Counted from the first letter of the stretch, positions 53,648-63,855 are shown. The stretch is DNA of 64,000 nucleotides from JAVVWB01 sp036652335 (GCA_036652335.1 JAVVWB010000008.1:1-64000), one strand, 5' to 3'. A program made the numbers and translations. Notes: generated from the sequence alone by a model not told the origin.

Positions 53648-54286
53648 TTACTTACAAATATCAACCGATTTAGATGCTCCGATTCTTTTTGCTCCAGCTT
53701 CTATCATGAGTATAGCCGTCTTTTTGTCTCTTATACCCCCAGAGGCTTTAACAGACATACCATTACCAACTGTTTTTGCCATTAACTTAACATCTTCAGC
53801 AGTAGCTCCACCTGTCGAAAAACCTGTGGCAGTTTTTACAAAATGAGCCTTTGCACTTTTGGCAATTTTGCATGCTTGAATTTTTTCTTCTTCGTTTAAC
53901 AAGCATGTTTCTATAATTACTTTTACTGTTTTTCCTTTTGCCTCAGTTACAATATTCTTTATTTCTTTCTCTACTTCATCAAATTTTTTGTCTTTCACCC
54001 AACCGACATTTATTACCATGTCAATTTCATCTGCACCTAGGGCTATAGCTTCTTTTGTCTCAAAAACTTTTGTCGAAGTTGTACACATACCAAGAGGGAA
54101 ACCTACGACAGAACATATTTTCACTTCTGAATTTTTTAACATTTCTTTTGCAAAAGATACATACGATGAATTAACACAGACAGAAGCAAAGTTATGTGCT
54201 ATAGCTTCTTCACATAATTTTTTTATGTCTTTTTCTGTTGCATTTTGGTTTAAATTTGTATGGTCAATGTACTTTTCTAAATCCAT
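53648..54286 (-). CDS. deoC: Deoxyribose-phosphate aldolase
   Basis: 212 residues. TIM-barrel class I aldolase: IDHTNLNQNATEKDI, VGFPLGMCTT, EIDMVINVGW, the Schiff-base Lys in VKTATGFSTGGAT, and ASGGIRDKKT. Splits deoxyribose-5-phosphate to acetaldehyde and glyceraldehyde-3-phosphate. Ends the helicase-GNAT run, 1 nt after the helicase. Confidence 0.95.
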   Translation of the reverse strand: MDLEKYIDHTNLNQNATEKDIKKLCEEAIAHNFASVCVNSSYVSFAKEMLKNSEVKICSVVGFPLGMCTTSTKVFETKEAIALGADEIDMVINVGWVKDKKFDEVEKEIKNIVTEAKGKTVKVIIETCLLNEEEKIQACKIAKSAKAHFVKTATGFSTGGATAEDVKLMAKTVGNGMSVKASGGIRDKKTAILMIEAGAKRIGASKSVDICK

Positions 54287-54287
54287 T

Positions 54288-55868
54288 TTATTTTTCTCCT
54301 TTTTTGTTAAGCTCTTCTGTTATTTTTATTTGTTCAATTTTTTCTTCAAATCCAAATACACTTGTATCAATTTGGTTTACTTTCATGTCAATTTTGTGCA
54401 TTCCAGAAAATTTATATCCATTCGACAATCTATTTTGCATGCGTTTTATCTTTAGTAGAGCTTGCAAGTAGTTTCTTTCTGATTTTCTTAATATTTCTGC
54501 TGCTTCAAGTGCATCAGGTGTTTCTCCCTCAGCAAAAAGACAAGCAATCGATATGTTAGGCAATACATCCATTTCGTCGTTCCATATATCTGCCAATACT
54601 TTTTTAACTTTTTTACGAAACTTTTGGTCTTTTATATATCCTAGAGTATGAGTAATAGAACGAAGTAACTCTTCTATCTCCATTACTGCATCTCGAAAAC
54701 GTCTTTTGGGAAGTGAGTAGGTTATTAGCATTTTTGCTTCAGTTTCTATAGACACTTCTTTTTTAAGTAGCTTACTAACAGATGGGTGAACTGAGATTTT
54801 TGCTTCTTCACATTTTTTCTCCAATGTTTCCAAGTATAGAGTGGATGTGTCATAAGAATAATTTTCACATTTACTTTTTGGTATATATGTAACATAACCT
54901 GTATTAAAGTATCCCTTACGTCCGGCACGTCCTGCCATTTGCATAAATTCATTTTTTGAAAGAGGCCCATCTATAAATTTAGCCATTTGTCCAAAAACGA
55001 CTGTCTCAGCAGGTAAGTTGACCCCCAAGGATAAGGCATCTGTCCCTATTACTACATCTAATATTCTTTCTCTAAAAGCCATTTCTACCAACAATTTTTC
55101 CTTTGGTAACATGGCTCCTACATATACACCTACACCTTTATATAGAACATCTGAAATTTTCACAACTTCTAATATTTTTGCAATTTCTTTTAATCTTGTT
55201 TTTAACTCTGGTTCAATTTCTCTACGTGTCTTTGCAATTTGCAGTGCTATGTATTCTGCACCTTTTTTTGAGAATACAAATACAAGAGCATCATGAATAG
55301 AATAGAGTTTTACCCCTTTACGCCTAAAAACAAGGTCGGTTACTCTCGATTCGGTTTCATAGAGGGCAAATTCTCTTAGTGCTGTTTCTTCTAGATATTG
55401 TTTTATTTTGTCAGGATTTCCAAATGTAGCGGACATTACAAGAATATCACTATCAAACGACGTTTTACGCAAGCCATCAATGTAGGCTCTAGCTCGTTCT
55501 GAATCATTAAATATGTAGTGAAATTCGTCTATTATGACTTTTTGATTGGGGAGATGTGCATATTTGAGTGTGTATATTTCTTGTGTACAACATAGAATTT
55601 GTGCACTTTCATTTTTTTTAAAGTCACCTGTCTCTAGTCCTACATCAAACCCCATAGATTTCAAGTCCAGATAACGTTCATTTGAAAGTGCCTTTATTGG
55701 TGCAGTAAAAATTACTTTGCTTGTTGGTTTTATTGTGTTGCCATAAATATCAAGAAGCCCCGACCAAACGTAAGAAACTAGAGTCTTACCACTACCGGTC
55801 GGGGCTGATATTACACCACTTTTACCTATTATTGTTTTTATCGCTTCATCTTGCCATTTGTAGAACAT
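54288..55868 (-). CDS. Ski2-like superfamily 2 helicase
   Basis: 526 residues. Motif I APTGSGKT (about 21-28), DEFH in VIIDEFHYIF (DExH box), SATFGNPDK, the GTDALSLGVNLP motif V, and QMAGRAGRKG motif VI. It begins at motif Q region and ends with a coiled segment, without the Ski2 stalk domain. ATP-dependent RNA or DNA unwinding is inferred. Adjoins GNAT (stop and start adjacent) and deoC. Confidence 0.9.
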   Translation of the reverse strand: MFYKWQDEAIKTIIGKSGVISAPTGSGKTLVSYVWSGLLDIYGNTIKPTSKVIFTAPIKALSNERYLDLKSMGFDVGLETGDFKKNESAQILCCTQEIYTLKYAHLPNQKVIIDEFHYIFNDSERARAYIDGLRKTSFDSDILVMSATFGNPDKIKQYLEETALREFALYETESRVTDLVFRRKGVKLYSIHDALVFVFSKKGAEYIALQIAKTRREIEPELKTRLKEIAKILEVVKISDVLYKGVGVYVGAMLPKEKLLVEMAFRERILDVVIGTDALSLGVNLPAETVVFGQMAKFIDGPLSKNEFMQMAGRAGRKGYFNTGYVTYIPKSKCENYSYDTSTLYLETLEKKCEEAKISVHPSVSKLLKKEVSIETEAKMLITYSLPKRRFRDAVMEIEELLRSITHTLGYIKDQKFRKKVKKVLADIWNDEMDVLPNISIACLFAEGETPDALEAAEILRKSERNYLQALLKIKRMQNRLSNGYKFSGMHKIDMKVNQIDTSVFGFEEKIEQIKITEELNKKGEK

Positions 55869-56345
55869 CTACAGTTTTATCCTAAATGCAGGTAGTAATC
55901 GTTCCAACTTACCCGCCTTAAATTTAACATCTTCTAGACGCTCGGCACCCATGTGAGTATAGAATTCAGCTCCTCCAGGATCGGAAATTGCATATAAATA
56001 TTCCGCACCTATCGTCTCAGCCAATTCACAGGCGTGAAGATACATTTCTCCACCTATTCCTGTTCCAATGTAATCTGGTACAACCCAAAGGCGACGCAAC
56101 CACAAAGTGTCATCTTCTAGCTTTTCTAGTGAGTAAAAACCAAGAATTTGTTCTGTCTCTTCATTTTCAACTACGTACGTGGGATTAGTTTCTACAAAAT
56201 CAACTGTTACATTTAAGAAGTCACTAAATTCTTCCATCATTTCTGATGAGTATTCCCAATAACCTTTTGATGACCACGCTATATCAGACAGTGCTTCCGC
56301 TTCGTCCGGTGTTGCAGGACGTATTCGAACATCGTCGTCTAACAT
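55869..56345 (-). CDS. GNAT-family N-acetyltransferase
   Basis: 158 residues. Motif A WVVPDYIGTGIGGEMYLHA with acetyl-CoA loop, preceded by LGFYSLEKLEDDT and followed by YAISDPGGAEFYTHMGAER. Substrate unknown. Its stop abuts the helicase start, so the two are cotranscribed. Confidence 0.85.
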   Translation of the reverse strand: MLDDDVRIRPATPDEAEALSDIAWSSKGYWEYSSEMMEEFSDFLNVTVDFVETNPTYVVENEETEQILGFYSLEKLEDDTLWLRRLWVVPDYIGTGIGGEMYLHACELAETIGAEYLYAISDPGGAEFYTHMGAERLEDVKFKAGKLERLLPAFRIKL

Positions 56346-56423
56346 TTGTTATATCAATCTCCTCTTTGTATCTCTATTTATTTTGTCTTAGTATATTAGC
56401 ACACTTTTACTTTTTATGTTTAC

Positions 56424-58037
56424 TTATTTTCCCGTATTTTTAGCTATTGTTTTTACTAAATCTCTTAGTAATGACGGTAGAATTTCTATCGAATATTTAA
56501 GATTGAGTCTCTCATTTCTATTATGCGGGTCTGAGCCACTAGGCCCCATGTTTATCACAGGCATTCCAAGATCGTTCATTTTTTCCACATCAAATGAGTA
56601 GAGTTCGCCCCACCCCGGTATGTTATTTCCTATCAGAGAGGCACTCTCTCTATTTACTTTTGCCCCTACATAACTCAAGTCACATAGTCCGCCAAAGAGT
56701 TCTATTTCTTTCATTTCTATATTATGTTTCTCTAGTAGGTTGTTTTTTACCTCACAGACTGAATCAATTATTATTTTATCTTTATCATTATCTGTTTTTG
56801 TCATTCTGCCTGGCATCCACGGTGGTAAGAAGAAACAAAGCACATATGGAGCTTTTTCAGCAGAGATCTCACATATTTTTTGCGCAATTTTTATTCCTCT
56901 TTTTCTCATGTCTCCTGATGGTATCTTTTTTATATATTCTTTTATTTCTTTCTCAAAGTATTTGTTATTTTCTTTTGCCTTGTTTATTATTTCTTCTAAC
57001 GTAAATATTTTTACTTCGTTTTTACTATAAGAACTTCCATTAAAGCCCTCTATAGATATTTTGTCAAAGCTAGATTTATATTGTTCGTTTACAGCAACAA
57101 AGCTTTTTCTTGCAATTTTTTTCATCTGTGCCATTACATCGTAAGGAGTTTGTGTCACAGTAAAACAATTAAAGTATGCATAGGCTTCATCAGGAATTGT
57201 AACACTGTAGTTTTCTCTAGTTGTACCCACGTCCAAGCATACCCATGAGGGTTGCATTTTACCCTTTTGCCCATCTGTCAATTTAGGGTTCCCCTCTGCC
57301 TCACATATCAATTTAGAAATATATAATGCTGAAGAGAAACCTTTATATGGATCACCTACATGACTAGCTAGTCCTTTTGCATAAAAAGCCGGCATTATTT
57401 TACCAAGAGTTCCAGTAAACACCATTGGTCCGTTCTCTCCAGAGCAGCCAGCTTCTCCGGGTTCTGTGTTTATTGCAACCAGAAATTCCGTACCTTCAGA
57501 TTTCATTTTTGACAAGACAGGTATGAGTCTTCTCATACCAGCACTAGTATTTTCTTCGTCACCAACAAAAGCTACAATTATGTTCACGTCAAACATTTTG
57601 GTGTCATCGGCAAAGTCTTCGATAAGGTCTACTTCTAGTGCGACACCAGCTTTCATATCCATAGTGCCTCGTCCATAAAGAGTGTCATTGTCTTTGTTGT
57701 TGAAGTAAGAAGAGAGTTTATCACAATCAAAAGCATATTCTTTTATTTCGCCATAGATATCGTTTGATACGACATCAAAATGAGAGATAAAAAGTATTGT
57801 TTTAGTTGTTTTTCTTTCTGATTTTACTGTTACTAGTAAAGCCTTTAACTTTTGATCTGATCCCTCTAGTGGAGTTTCTATGATTTGTATATTTTCTGGG
57901 TGTTTGACAAAGTATTCCTTTTTAATCAATCTGTCATATATCCATAAGCAAGGCAAATTTTCCTCTTTACTTTCAGAGATACTAGGGATAGAAACTAGGT
58001 GCTTTATCATTTTTAGAAGATGTTCTCTCTTATCCAA
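56424..58037 (-). CDS. M20 family peptidase, RocB-like
   Basis: 537 residues. Metal motif ISHFDVVSND (H), RGTMDMKAG (D), a following GDEENTSAG (EE) and a late PSGSDPHNRNE. Longer than most M20 enzymes, fitting the RocB branch with an insert. Likely cleaves a dipeptide or acyl-amino acid in an amino-acid-fermenting organism. Confidence 0.88.
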   Translation of the reverse strand: MDKREHLLKMIKHLVSIPSISESKEENLPCLWIYDRLIKKEYFVKHPENIQIIETPLEGSDQKLKALLVTVKSERKTTKTILFISHFDVVSNDIYGEIKEYAFDCDKLSSYFNNKDNDTLYGRGTMDMKAGVALEVDLIEDFADDTKMFDVNIIVAFVGDEENTSAGMRRLIPVLSKMKSEGTEFLVAINTEPGEAGCSGENGPMVFTGTLGKIMPAFYAKGLASHVGDPYKGFSSALYISKLICEAEGNPKLTDGQKGKMQPSWVCLDVGTTRENYSVTIPDEAYAYFNCFTVTQTPYDVMAQMKKIARKSFVAVNEQYKSSFDKISIEGFNGSSYSKNEVKIFTLEEIINKAKENNKYFEKEIKEYIKKIPSGDMRKRGIKIAQKICEISAEKAPYVLCFFLPPWMPGRMTKTDNDKDKIIIDSVCEVKNNLLEKHNIEMKEIELFGGLCDLSYVGAKVNRESASLIGNNIPGWGELYSFDVEKMNDLGMPVINMGPSGSDPHNRNERLNLKYSIEILPSLLRDLVKTIAKNTGK

Positions 58038-58061
58038 GATATTGCCTCCTGCATATTAAAA

Positions 58062-58094
58062 AATGAGGTTCAGCCTTTAAGGCCAAACCTCATT
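58062..58094 (-). terminator. Terminator of the disulfide reductase gene
   Basis: 9-bp stem aatgaggtt / aacctcatt with inner agcc/ggc pairing and TTTTTT tail on the minus strand. Confidence 0.85.
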
Positions 58095-58111
58095 ATATTA
58101 CTTTTTACTGT

Positions 58112-59479
58112 TTATTGAAGTCTTGAAAAAAGATCATTAAGAGCCTCACTCATTACAGGGTGAGTAAACATATGATTTTTAAGTACAGTGTATGGAAGTT
58201 TTAAGTCCATTACCAGTTTAACTATATTTATCATTTCGTGGGACTCATCGCAGAAGAGTGATACACCTAAAATCATGTTCGTATCTGCATCTACTACAGC
58301 CTTTAAAATACCTGTATAACGCCCTGTGGCATGACATCGTGGGATTGCACCGGGATAGAGTACAGAAGCCTTAATGTTGTATCCGTTTTCTCTTGCCGCT
58401 TTTTCTGTAAGACCTACCCTTGATAGGGTTGGACTTAGGAATGTGCTTGTGGCTATTAAGCGACCTGTTTTAGAGAGAGAACCTCCCTCCATATCAGATT
58501 TAACTATTCTGCAATCATCCTGTGATATGTAGGTGAATTGAGCACCACCTACGACATCTCCTATTGCCCATATTCCAGATACAGTTGTTCTTAATTTGTC
58601 ATCAACTTTTATTGCACCTCTTGCATCAACTTCTATGGTTGCCGCTGAAAGGTTAAGTCCTTCTGTGTAAGGTCTTCTGCCTGTAGACACAAGAATATTG
58701 TCACAATCAATTTTTTTCTCAATTCCATTGACTTCGTATGTGACTGTTGACCTTTTAAATTTATCCTCTATGGACTGAACTTTTACACCAAATTCAAACT
58801 TTATTCCTGATTTTTCCATTGATTCTTTTATTAACTTTGCAACATCTTCATCTTCATTGGGGTAGAAGTCTTTTAAGTCTTGCAAAACAGTTACATCAGA
58901 ACCAAATTTTGCATAGATTGAAGCAAATTCTAATCCTATGTTTCCTCCACCTATGATTACAAGTTTCTTAGGTAGTGTTTTTAAATCAAGTAGTCCTTCG
59001 CTTGTAAGTACGTTTGCACTTTCTTTGAGCCCATTAATAGGAGGAATAAACGGATATGAGCCTGTATCTATGACCACTTTATCTCCATAAATTGTAGTTG
59101 TGTTTTCATCATTCTTTATCTGTATTTCATTCTTTGAAACAAATGAAGCTGTAGCTGTATAGAGTGTTATGTTTGGATTTTTATTCATAGCATTTGACAT
59201 CATATCTTGTATCTTTTTACGCATTTGATTTTTATCCTCTACTGCTTCTGCGTAAAATCTTGCTTTTGATTCAAATGTTTTAAAGTCTTTTACTTCTGAG
59301 ATTTCTGCTCTAGTTACAAAAAATTTAGTAGGTACGCACCCTACATTAGGGCATGTGCCTCCATACATTTTGTTTGATTTTTCTATTAAGGCTATTTTCT
59401 TACCCTCTGATGCCAAATCTGCTGCCAGTGTCTTGCCACCCTTACCAAAGCCTATTATTACTACATCAAATTTTTCCAT
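58112..59479 (-). CDS. FAD-dependent pyridine nucleotide-disulfide oxidoreductase
   Basis: 455 residues. FAD site IIGFGKGGKTLAADLA, redox pair in TCPNVGCVPTK (CxxxxC), NAD site GGGNIGLEFASIYAKFG, and C-terminal FTHPVMSEALNDL with catalytic His. Related to mercuric/RclA-like reductases rather than lipoamide dehydrogenase (no E2 neighbours). Substrate unknown. Confidence 0.92.
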   Translation of the reverse strand: MEKFDVVIIGFGKGGKTLAADLASEGKKIALIEKSNKMYGGTCPNVGCVPTKFFVTRAEISEVKDFKTFESKARFYAEAVEDKNQMRKKIQDMMSNAMNKNPNITLYTATASFVSKNEIQIKNDENTTTIYGDKVVIDTGSYPFIPPINGLKESANVLTSEGLLDLKTLPKKLVIIGGGNIGLEFASIYAKFGSDVTVLQDLKDFYPNEDEDVAKLIKESMEKSGIKFEFGVKVQSIEDKFKRSTVTYEVNGIEKKIDCDNILVSTGRRPYTEGLNLSAATIEVDARGAIKVDDKLRTTVSGIWAIGDVVGGAQFTYISQDDCRIVKSDMEGGSLSKTGRLIATSTFLSPTLSRVGLTEKAARENGYNIKASVLYPGAIPRCHATGRYTGILKAVVDADTNMILGVSLFCDESHEMINIVKLVMDLKLPYTVLKNHMFTHPVMSEALNDLFSRLQ

Positions 59480-59540
59480 TTATGAACCTCCTCTTATCTT
59501 GTTACTATAAAGTCGATTATACCTTTTAGAATTAATAAGA

Positions 59541-61079
59541 CTATCTAAAACTACGTATTTTCTCTAAAGCACAAAAAACATCTTTCATTGATTTCATCAA
59601 CATTTTTTCTCTTTCTATATATATCTTTTCATAAAGAGCGTTATTCTCTAGATTAGAGTTGTACCTCTCTTTGTAAGTAGTCCAGTCTATCATTGTCTGT
59701 TTGAGGTCTTTGATGTCACCAACTCCATAGGCAGCCACAGCTGCGTCAGCCATTAATCCACCTTCATTACGTGTTGGGATGTTGTATTCCACTCCGAGTA
59801 TGTCTGATTTAATTTGATTCCACAGAGGACTTTTACTTCCTCCCTCTGTACCTATAACTTCAGTTATCGAGATGTTATTCTCTCTGTATATTTTTACCAT
59901 TTGTAAGTACTCGTACGCTATTGATTCGAGTAACGAACGCCACATTACAGCGTTGTTTGATGAGCCATATAATCCCAAGAAAGAACCACATGCACCGGGA
60001 AGATTCGGTCCTCCGCCTTGCAAGTAGGGATAAAACAAAACTCCGTTTGATCCTGCAGGGATTTTCGTGGCGAGTAGGTCCATTGCAGAATAAAAGTTTG
60101 CATCCGTTGATTTTTCAGCAACACTGTCTCTAAACCAACGCAGAGAAAGACCACCAGCCCTTATCATGCTCCAGTAAAAATAAGAATTTTCTAATGTTCC
60201 TGATGCAAACATCATTCCAGGTGTTTGCGAGATTTTCTTTACTATATCAGGAACAGCAACAGCAAAGATCGAGGCAGTTCCGGCGACATCTGTGCTTTGT
60301 CCTGGTTTCATTAGCCCTGATGCAAGAGCTGATTGCATAGTGTCTCCTGCTCCAGCAACAATAGGTATACCAGACGGTAGCCCCATTAGCTCCGATTCTT
60401 TAGGACATAAGTATCCTACAATATCCCATGGCTTTATTATCTTAGGTAATATTTCAATTGGTATCCCAAGAGCATCAAGTTGCTTTTTTGACCACTTTTT
60501 TTCTTTTGCAGAATAGCCAATGAGCCAACCTGATACTGTTGCCCAGTCTATAAATGCAGAATCAGACTTTAGCCCAGCCAATGTACCAAGCACAAAAGGT
60601 CCGTTGTTTAAAACTTTTACAGCTTTATCTTTAAATCCCTCATATCTGTTTAAAAACCATCTCAATATAAGTGGTGGCATAAATTCATCTACTGTTGTGT
60701 TACCACTTTCCTCTTCCCACACAGCTTCTACATTTGCTTTTACCCATTCAGATTCACAGCGAGCTCTGTTGTCTAAATATGAGACGAAGGGGGTAACTGG
60801 TTTCCAATTTTTGTCTATTGCTACTATGCCACATATTATTCCACTCGCAGACATAGCCCTTATATCAGCTGGATTTATGGAAGATTTTTCAATACATTCT
60901 CTTACTCCTTCTCTGACAGCGTTAACAAATCCCATAGGGTCCATTTCGGCTCTTCCTGGCAAAGGATAATATATTTTATTTTCTCGATATGCAGATACAA
61001 TCATGGTAGAGTCATCACGATATATAGCTGTTTTGGTTCCCATTGTCCCGCAATCAAAAGCAACGTAGTAGTTAGCCAT
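59541..61079 (-). CDS. FGGY-family carbohydrate kinase (xylulokinase-like)
   Basis: 512 residues from ATG 61079 (GGGGG 7 nt upstream). Opening FDCGTMGTKTAIY, PFVSYLDNRA, the Asp in GAGDTMQSALASG, and GTEGGSKSPLWNQI are the FGGY ATPase landmarks. The sugar cannot be told; no sugar transporter or isomerase is adjacent. Confidence 0.9.
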   Translation of the reverse strand: MANYYVAFDCGTMGTKTAIYRDDSTMIVSAYRENKIYYPLPGRAEMDPMGFVNAVREGVRECIEKSSINPADIRAMSASGIICGIVAIDKNWKPVTPFVSYLDNRARCESEWVKANVEAVWEEESGNTTVDEFMPPLILRWFLNRYEGFKDKAVKVLNNGPFVLGTLAGLKSDSAFIDWATVSGWLIGYSAKEKKWSKKQLDALGIPIEILPKIIKPWDIVGYLCPKESELMGLPSGIPIVAGAGDTMQSALASGLMKPGQSTDVAGTASIFAVAVPDIVKKISQTPGMMFASGTLENSYFYWSMIRAGGLSLRWFRDSVAEKSTDANFYSAMDLLATKIPAGSNGVLFYPYLQGGGPNLPGACGSFLGLYGSSNNAVMWRSLLESIAYEYLQMVKIYRENNISITEVIGTEGGSKSPLWNQIKSDILGVEYNIPTRNEGGLMADAAVAAYGVGDIKDLKQTMIDWTTYKERYNSNLENNALYEKIYIEREKMLMKSMKDVFCALEKIRSFR

Positions 61080-61187
61080 TTTCATTCCCCCGACATATAA
61101 AGAATTTACTCGAGATACAAAAAACGAAATTCTTATACTCATTATATGTGTATACGAATTCCGCTTTAGGTCAATTATTTAGAATAG

Positions 61188-62294
61188 CTATTCCCCATCT
61201 TTCAGAGAAAAAAACTCTTTCATGTTGACATCAATCCATTTATCTTCTTTTTGTGTTTTAAACCAAATTTTATATTCACTTGGCACTACAACTATCTGAT
61301 ATATTGTGTTAATCATTGTTGCTCCCATATCTTCATACTTTGTGTCCATAATTTTCATCATTACTGCATCATTTATACTTCCCTTTAGGTGTTTTGCTAA
61401 GGTAAGTAGATTTTGTCTTCTAGAACGGGTGAAACCATTTGCTTTATCATCAGGTCTTGGAAGACCCCATGAAAATTCTGTAAAGTGGTTGCTCATAACT
61501 GCAAGACCCTGTCTCGAATGAGACTCTCTTCGCTTTACTTCAAATACTGGCCACTCGTAACACCTAGCAGTTTGTGAATCTGCAACTCCAACGATATAAG
61601 CATAGTTGGATTTAGTTGTTTGAAAGAATGTTTCCATTTCATCTAAAGAAGTAGAATTTAGTAGGAATTCGAAAAGGTTTGTAACAGATGGGGTTCTGCT
61701 TTCATACCACAAATCTCCACCTGATGGCTCTGCGTCGTTTAGCCCTACAAATATTCCTTTTTCATTCATTCCATTTATTACATAAATTTCTCCTGCGAAA
61801 CCAATTGTTACTGTTGCCAAAGAACCATCAGCAGGGTGGTAAACAGTAAAAACAAGGTTTTCTCTTAGTTCTTTCATCCATTCTTGATGATCATAGTTTA
61901 TTCCGTAAGTTAAAGAGTCAGATGAGTATTCTCCCCATGTTGCAATAGATGTTGAGGTAGAAATTATACTAGATCTTGTAAGCAAAACGTTTAGTGCATT
62001 AACAACAAGAAGCTGTTCAAATTCTAAACCACTGGTTTCAGCAATACCAACGATAAATTCTCTAAATTTAAAAGGAAATTTACCATAGAAACTTTGGCTA
62101 ATCTCTTTTACCTTATCAACATCCATTTGTAAATCGGTAAATAAATGTTTTTCAATACCATTTACATACATGGACTTCAGTTCTTCGGATAATAGAGCCC
62201 CATACTGACGCCCCATCTCCCTCCATGTACCAAAAAGATTTATAATTTTCACACATTCTTTTTCTATTTTTGTCCCTTTTTCATAGCAATTCAT
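61188..62294 (-). CDS. C45/acyl-CoA:6-APA acyltransferase-like Ntn hydrolase with Ser in place of Cys
   Basis: 368 residues from ATG 62294 (GGGAGG upstream). Family plan: N-terminal GTWREMGRQYGALL, GINYDHQEW (D/H after the nucleophile), NEKGIFVGLNDAEPSGG, and NYAYIVGVADSQTARCYEW. At the expected nucleophile position (the C in the usual CSSFAxWG) the sequence has S113 (STSIATWG). Ser can serve in some Ntn hydrolases, or the protein is inactive. No signal peptide. Confidence 0.75.
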   Translation of the reverse strand: MNCYEKGTKIEKECVKIINLFGTWREMGRQYGALLSEELKSMYVNGIEKHLFTDLQMDVDKVKEISQSFYGKFPFKFREFIVGIAETSGLEFEQLLVVNALNVLLTRSSIISTSTSIATWGEYSSDSLTYGINYDHQEWMKELRENLVFTVYHPADGSLATVTIGFAGEIYVINGMNEKGIFVGLNDAEPSGGDLWYESRTPSVTNLFEFLLNSTSLDEMETFFQTTKSNYAYIVGVADSQTARCYEWPVFEVKRRESHSRQGLAVMSNHFTEFSWGLPRPDDKANGFTRSRRQNLLTLAKHLKGSINDAVMMKIMDTKYEDMGATMINTIYQIVVVPSEYKIWFKTQKEDKWIDVNMKEFFSLKDGE

Positions 62295-62395
62295 AAAAAA
62301 ACCTCCCAACATCGCCTAATATGAGTTATTATACACTTATTATAAAATAATATATAACTGTTTTTTCTATTTCTTATTGATTTGGAGTGTTTAAA

Positions 62396-63088
62396 ATGGC
62401 AACAGAGATTTTGACAGAAACCGTTCTTAAAGAAGTTTCCGCAAACGAAGAGAAGTTGCATCATTACATTAGTCTTTTATCAAAAGCAAACGAGATTGCT
62501 CGTCTTACAGGCCCATCAGATGAAGAAATACTTTGGAATGATCATCTTATAGACTGCGCTCACGCTCTTCCTTTAATCCCAGAAGAGGGCAAACTCATTG
62601 ATGTCGGTACTGGCGGTGGACTACCAGGTTTGGTTTGGGCAATTTGCAGGCCCAAATTACAGGTCACTTTGCTAGACAGTATCACAAGAAAATGTGTTTT
62701 AGTAGAGAAAATGGCTATAGCTTTGGGGTTAAAAAATGTGACAGTTGTCTGTTCCAGATCTGAAGATTATTCAAAGGAACACAAGGAAAAGTTTAATATA
62801 GCTTCTGCCCGTGCCGTTTGTGGTGCAGGAATATTAGCAGAATATCTCTCCCCTTTTATAAAGGTAAGAGGTCAAGCAATAGCTATGAAAGGGCCTAAGG
62901 TTTCAGAAGAACTTGAATTAGTAGGAAACAAATGGAAATCACTTGGATTTTCTTCCCCTCGACTAGAGCCTTATACATTAAATGATATGAAAAGGTATTT
63001 GCTCGTATGGGATAAAATTGCGCAAGTTCCTAAAGGAATTCCAAGACGTCCCGGAATGGCTGAAAAATTTCCTTGGTATCAGAAATAA
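62396..63088 (+). CDS. rsmG: 16S rRNA (guanine-N7) methyltransferase RsmG
   Basis: 230 residues from ATG 62396 (GGAGT 6 nt upstream). SAM site LIDVGTGGGLPGLVWAI (about 76-92), preceded by WNDHLIDCA, and LLDSITRKC. Methylates G527 of 16S rRNA. Usually with mnmE/mnmG; here apart from mnmE at 15.8 kb. Confidence 0.95.
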   Translation: MATEILTETVLKEVSANEEKLHHYISLLSKANEIARLTGPSDEEILWNDHLIDCAHALPLIPEEGKLIDVGTGGGLPGLVWAICRPKLQVTLLDSITRKCVLVEKMAIALGLKNVTVVCSRSEDYSKEHKEKFNIASARAVCGAGILAEYLSPFIKVRGQAIAMKGPKVSEELELVGNKWKSLGFSSPRLEPYTLNDMKRYLLVWDKIAQVPKGIPRRPGMAEKFPWYQK

Positions 63089-63089
63089 A

Positions 63090-63130
63090 AAAAGTGCACT
63101 CACGTTTTAATAAACGTAGGTGCACTTTAT
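63090..63130 (+). terminator. Terminator after rsmG (shared with the convergent gene)
   Basis: Stem aaagtgcac / gtgcacttt with inner acgttt/aaacgt pairing and a T-rich tail. Confidence 0.88.
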
Positions 63131-63804
63131 TTTTCACTTGTCATGTCAGTCATAGTAGCTGGTAGTAATAGTTCAGGCGCAGGACCGACAACCTCTCTAG
63201 TAGAATCTAACTCAAAGTCAAACAGAGCTTGAGAAATTCTCATTGACATAATATCATCCGTTTCGTAAGAAATAGAGAACCGTCTATATCCAAATTTTTC
63301 TGCAAAAAAAGACATATTTGACTTCTTTTTTCCAGAAAAGTGTTGAAGAGCTTTGTTTAGAGTAGAGATAAAACCCTTTTCATCAAAAAACAAGTCATCG
63401 CTTATAAGAAGTATTACCTTGCATTCGTCCACAAGAACTCCATCATTCCATATAGAACAAAGAGTAAGAGCTGCTCTAAGATTACTAAAACGTGACAAAA
63501 GAGCGAGAATACAACGCTCCATCTCTTCTGAAAAGGTTAAAATCATCGTAAAGCCAAATTCTATTCCCTTATTTCTAAATGGATCAATCATATTTTGCCT
63601 TGCCAAAGTACCCACATTTCCACTTTGGAAGCTACGCAAATATAAAAACTCACTATTTAATTCTAGTGCGAGACCAGACACACTGGCAAGCAACGGCTCA
63701 GCCATATTGTTTACTGTTACAGGAGAGTAATCCACTCCATAAGGAAACCACGGCACAATATCCAATTCCACATTTTGATCCCAATAGGGGAGCACAGATG
63801 TCAT
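63127..63804 (-). CDS. Hypothetical cytoplasmic protein
   Basis: 225 residues, soluble alpha/beta, no signal peptide. The middle (NLRAALTLCSIWNDGVLVDE and an ILLISDDLFFDEKG strand) suggests a compact fold, and the C-terminus is Pro/acidic. No family recognised. About 50 nt lie between its start and the TIGR02757-type gene upstream, so it is probably in an operon with it. Confidence 0.6.
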   Translation of the reverse strand: MTSVLPYWDQNVELDIVPWFPYGVDYSPVTVNNMAEPLLASVSGLALELNSEFLYLRSFQSGNVGTLARQNMIDPFRNKGIEFGFTMILTFSEEMERCILALLSRFSNLRAALTLCSIWNDGVLVDECKVILLISDDLFFDEKGFISTLNKALQHFSGKKKSNMSFFAEKFGYRRFSISYETDDIMSMRISQALFDFELDSTREVVGPAPELLLPATMTDMTSEK

Positions 63805-63855
63805 AATCTCACCTCACAATAGTCGAGTCGTAATTATATCACAATAACATTCAAT

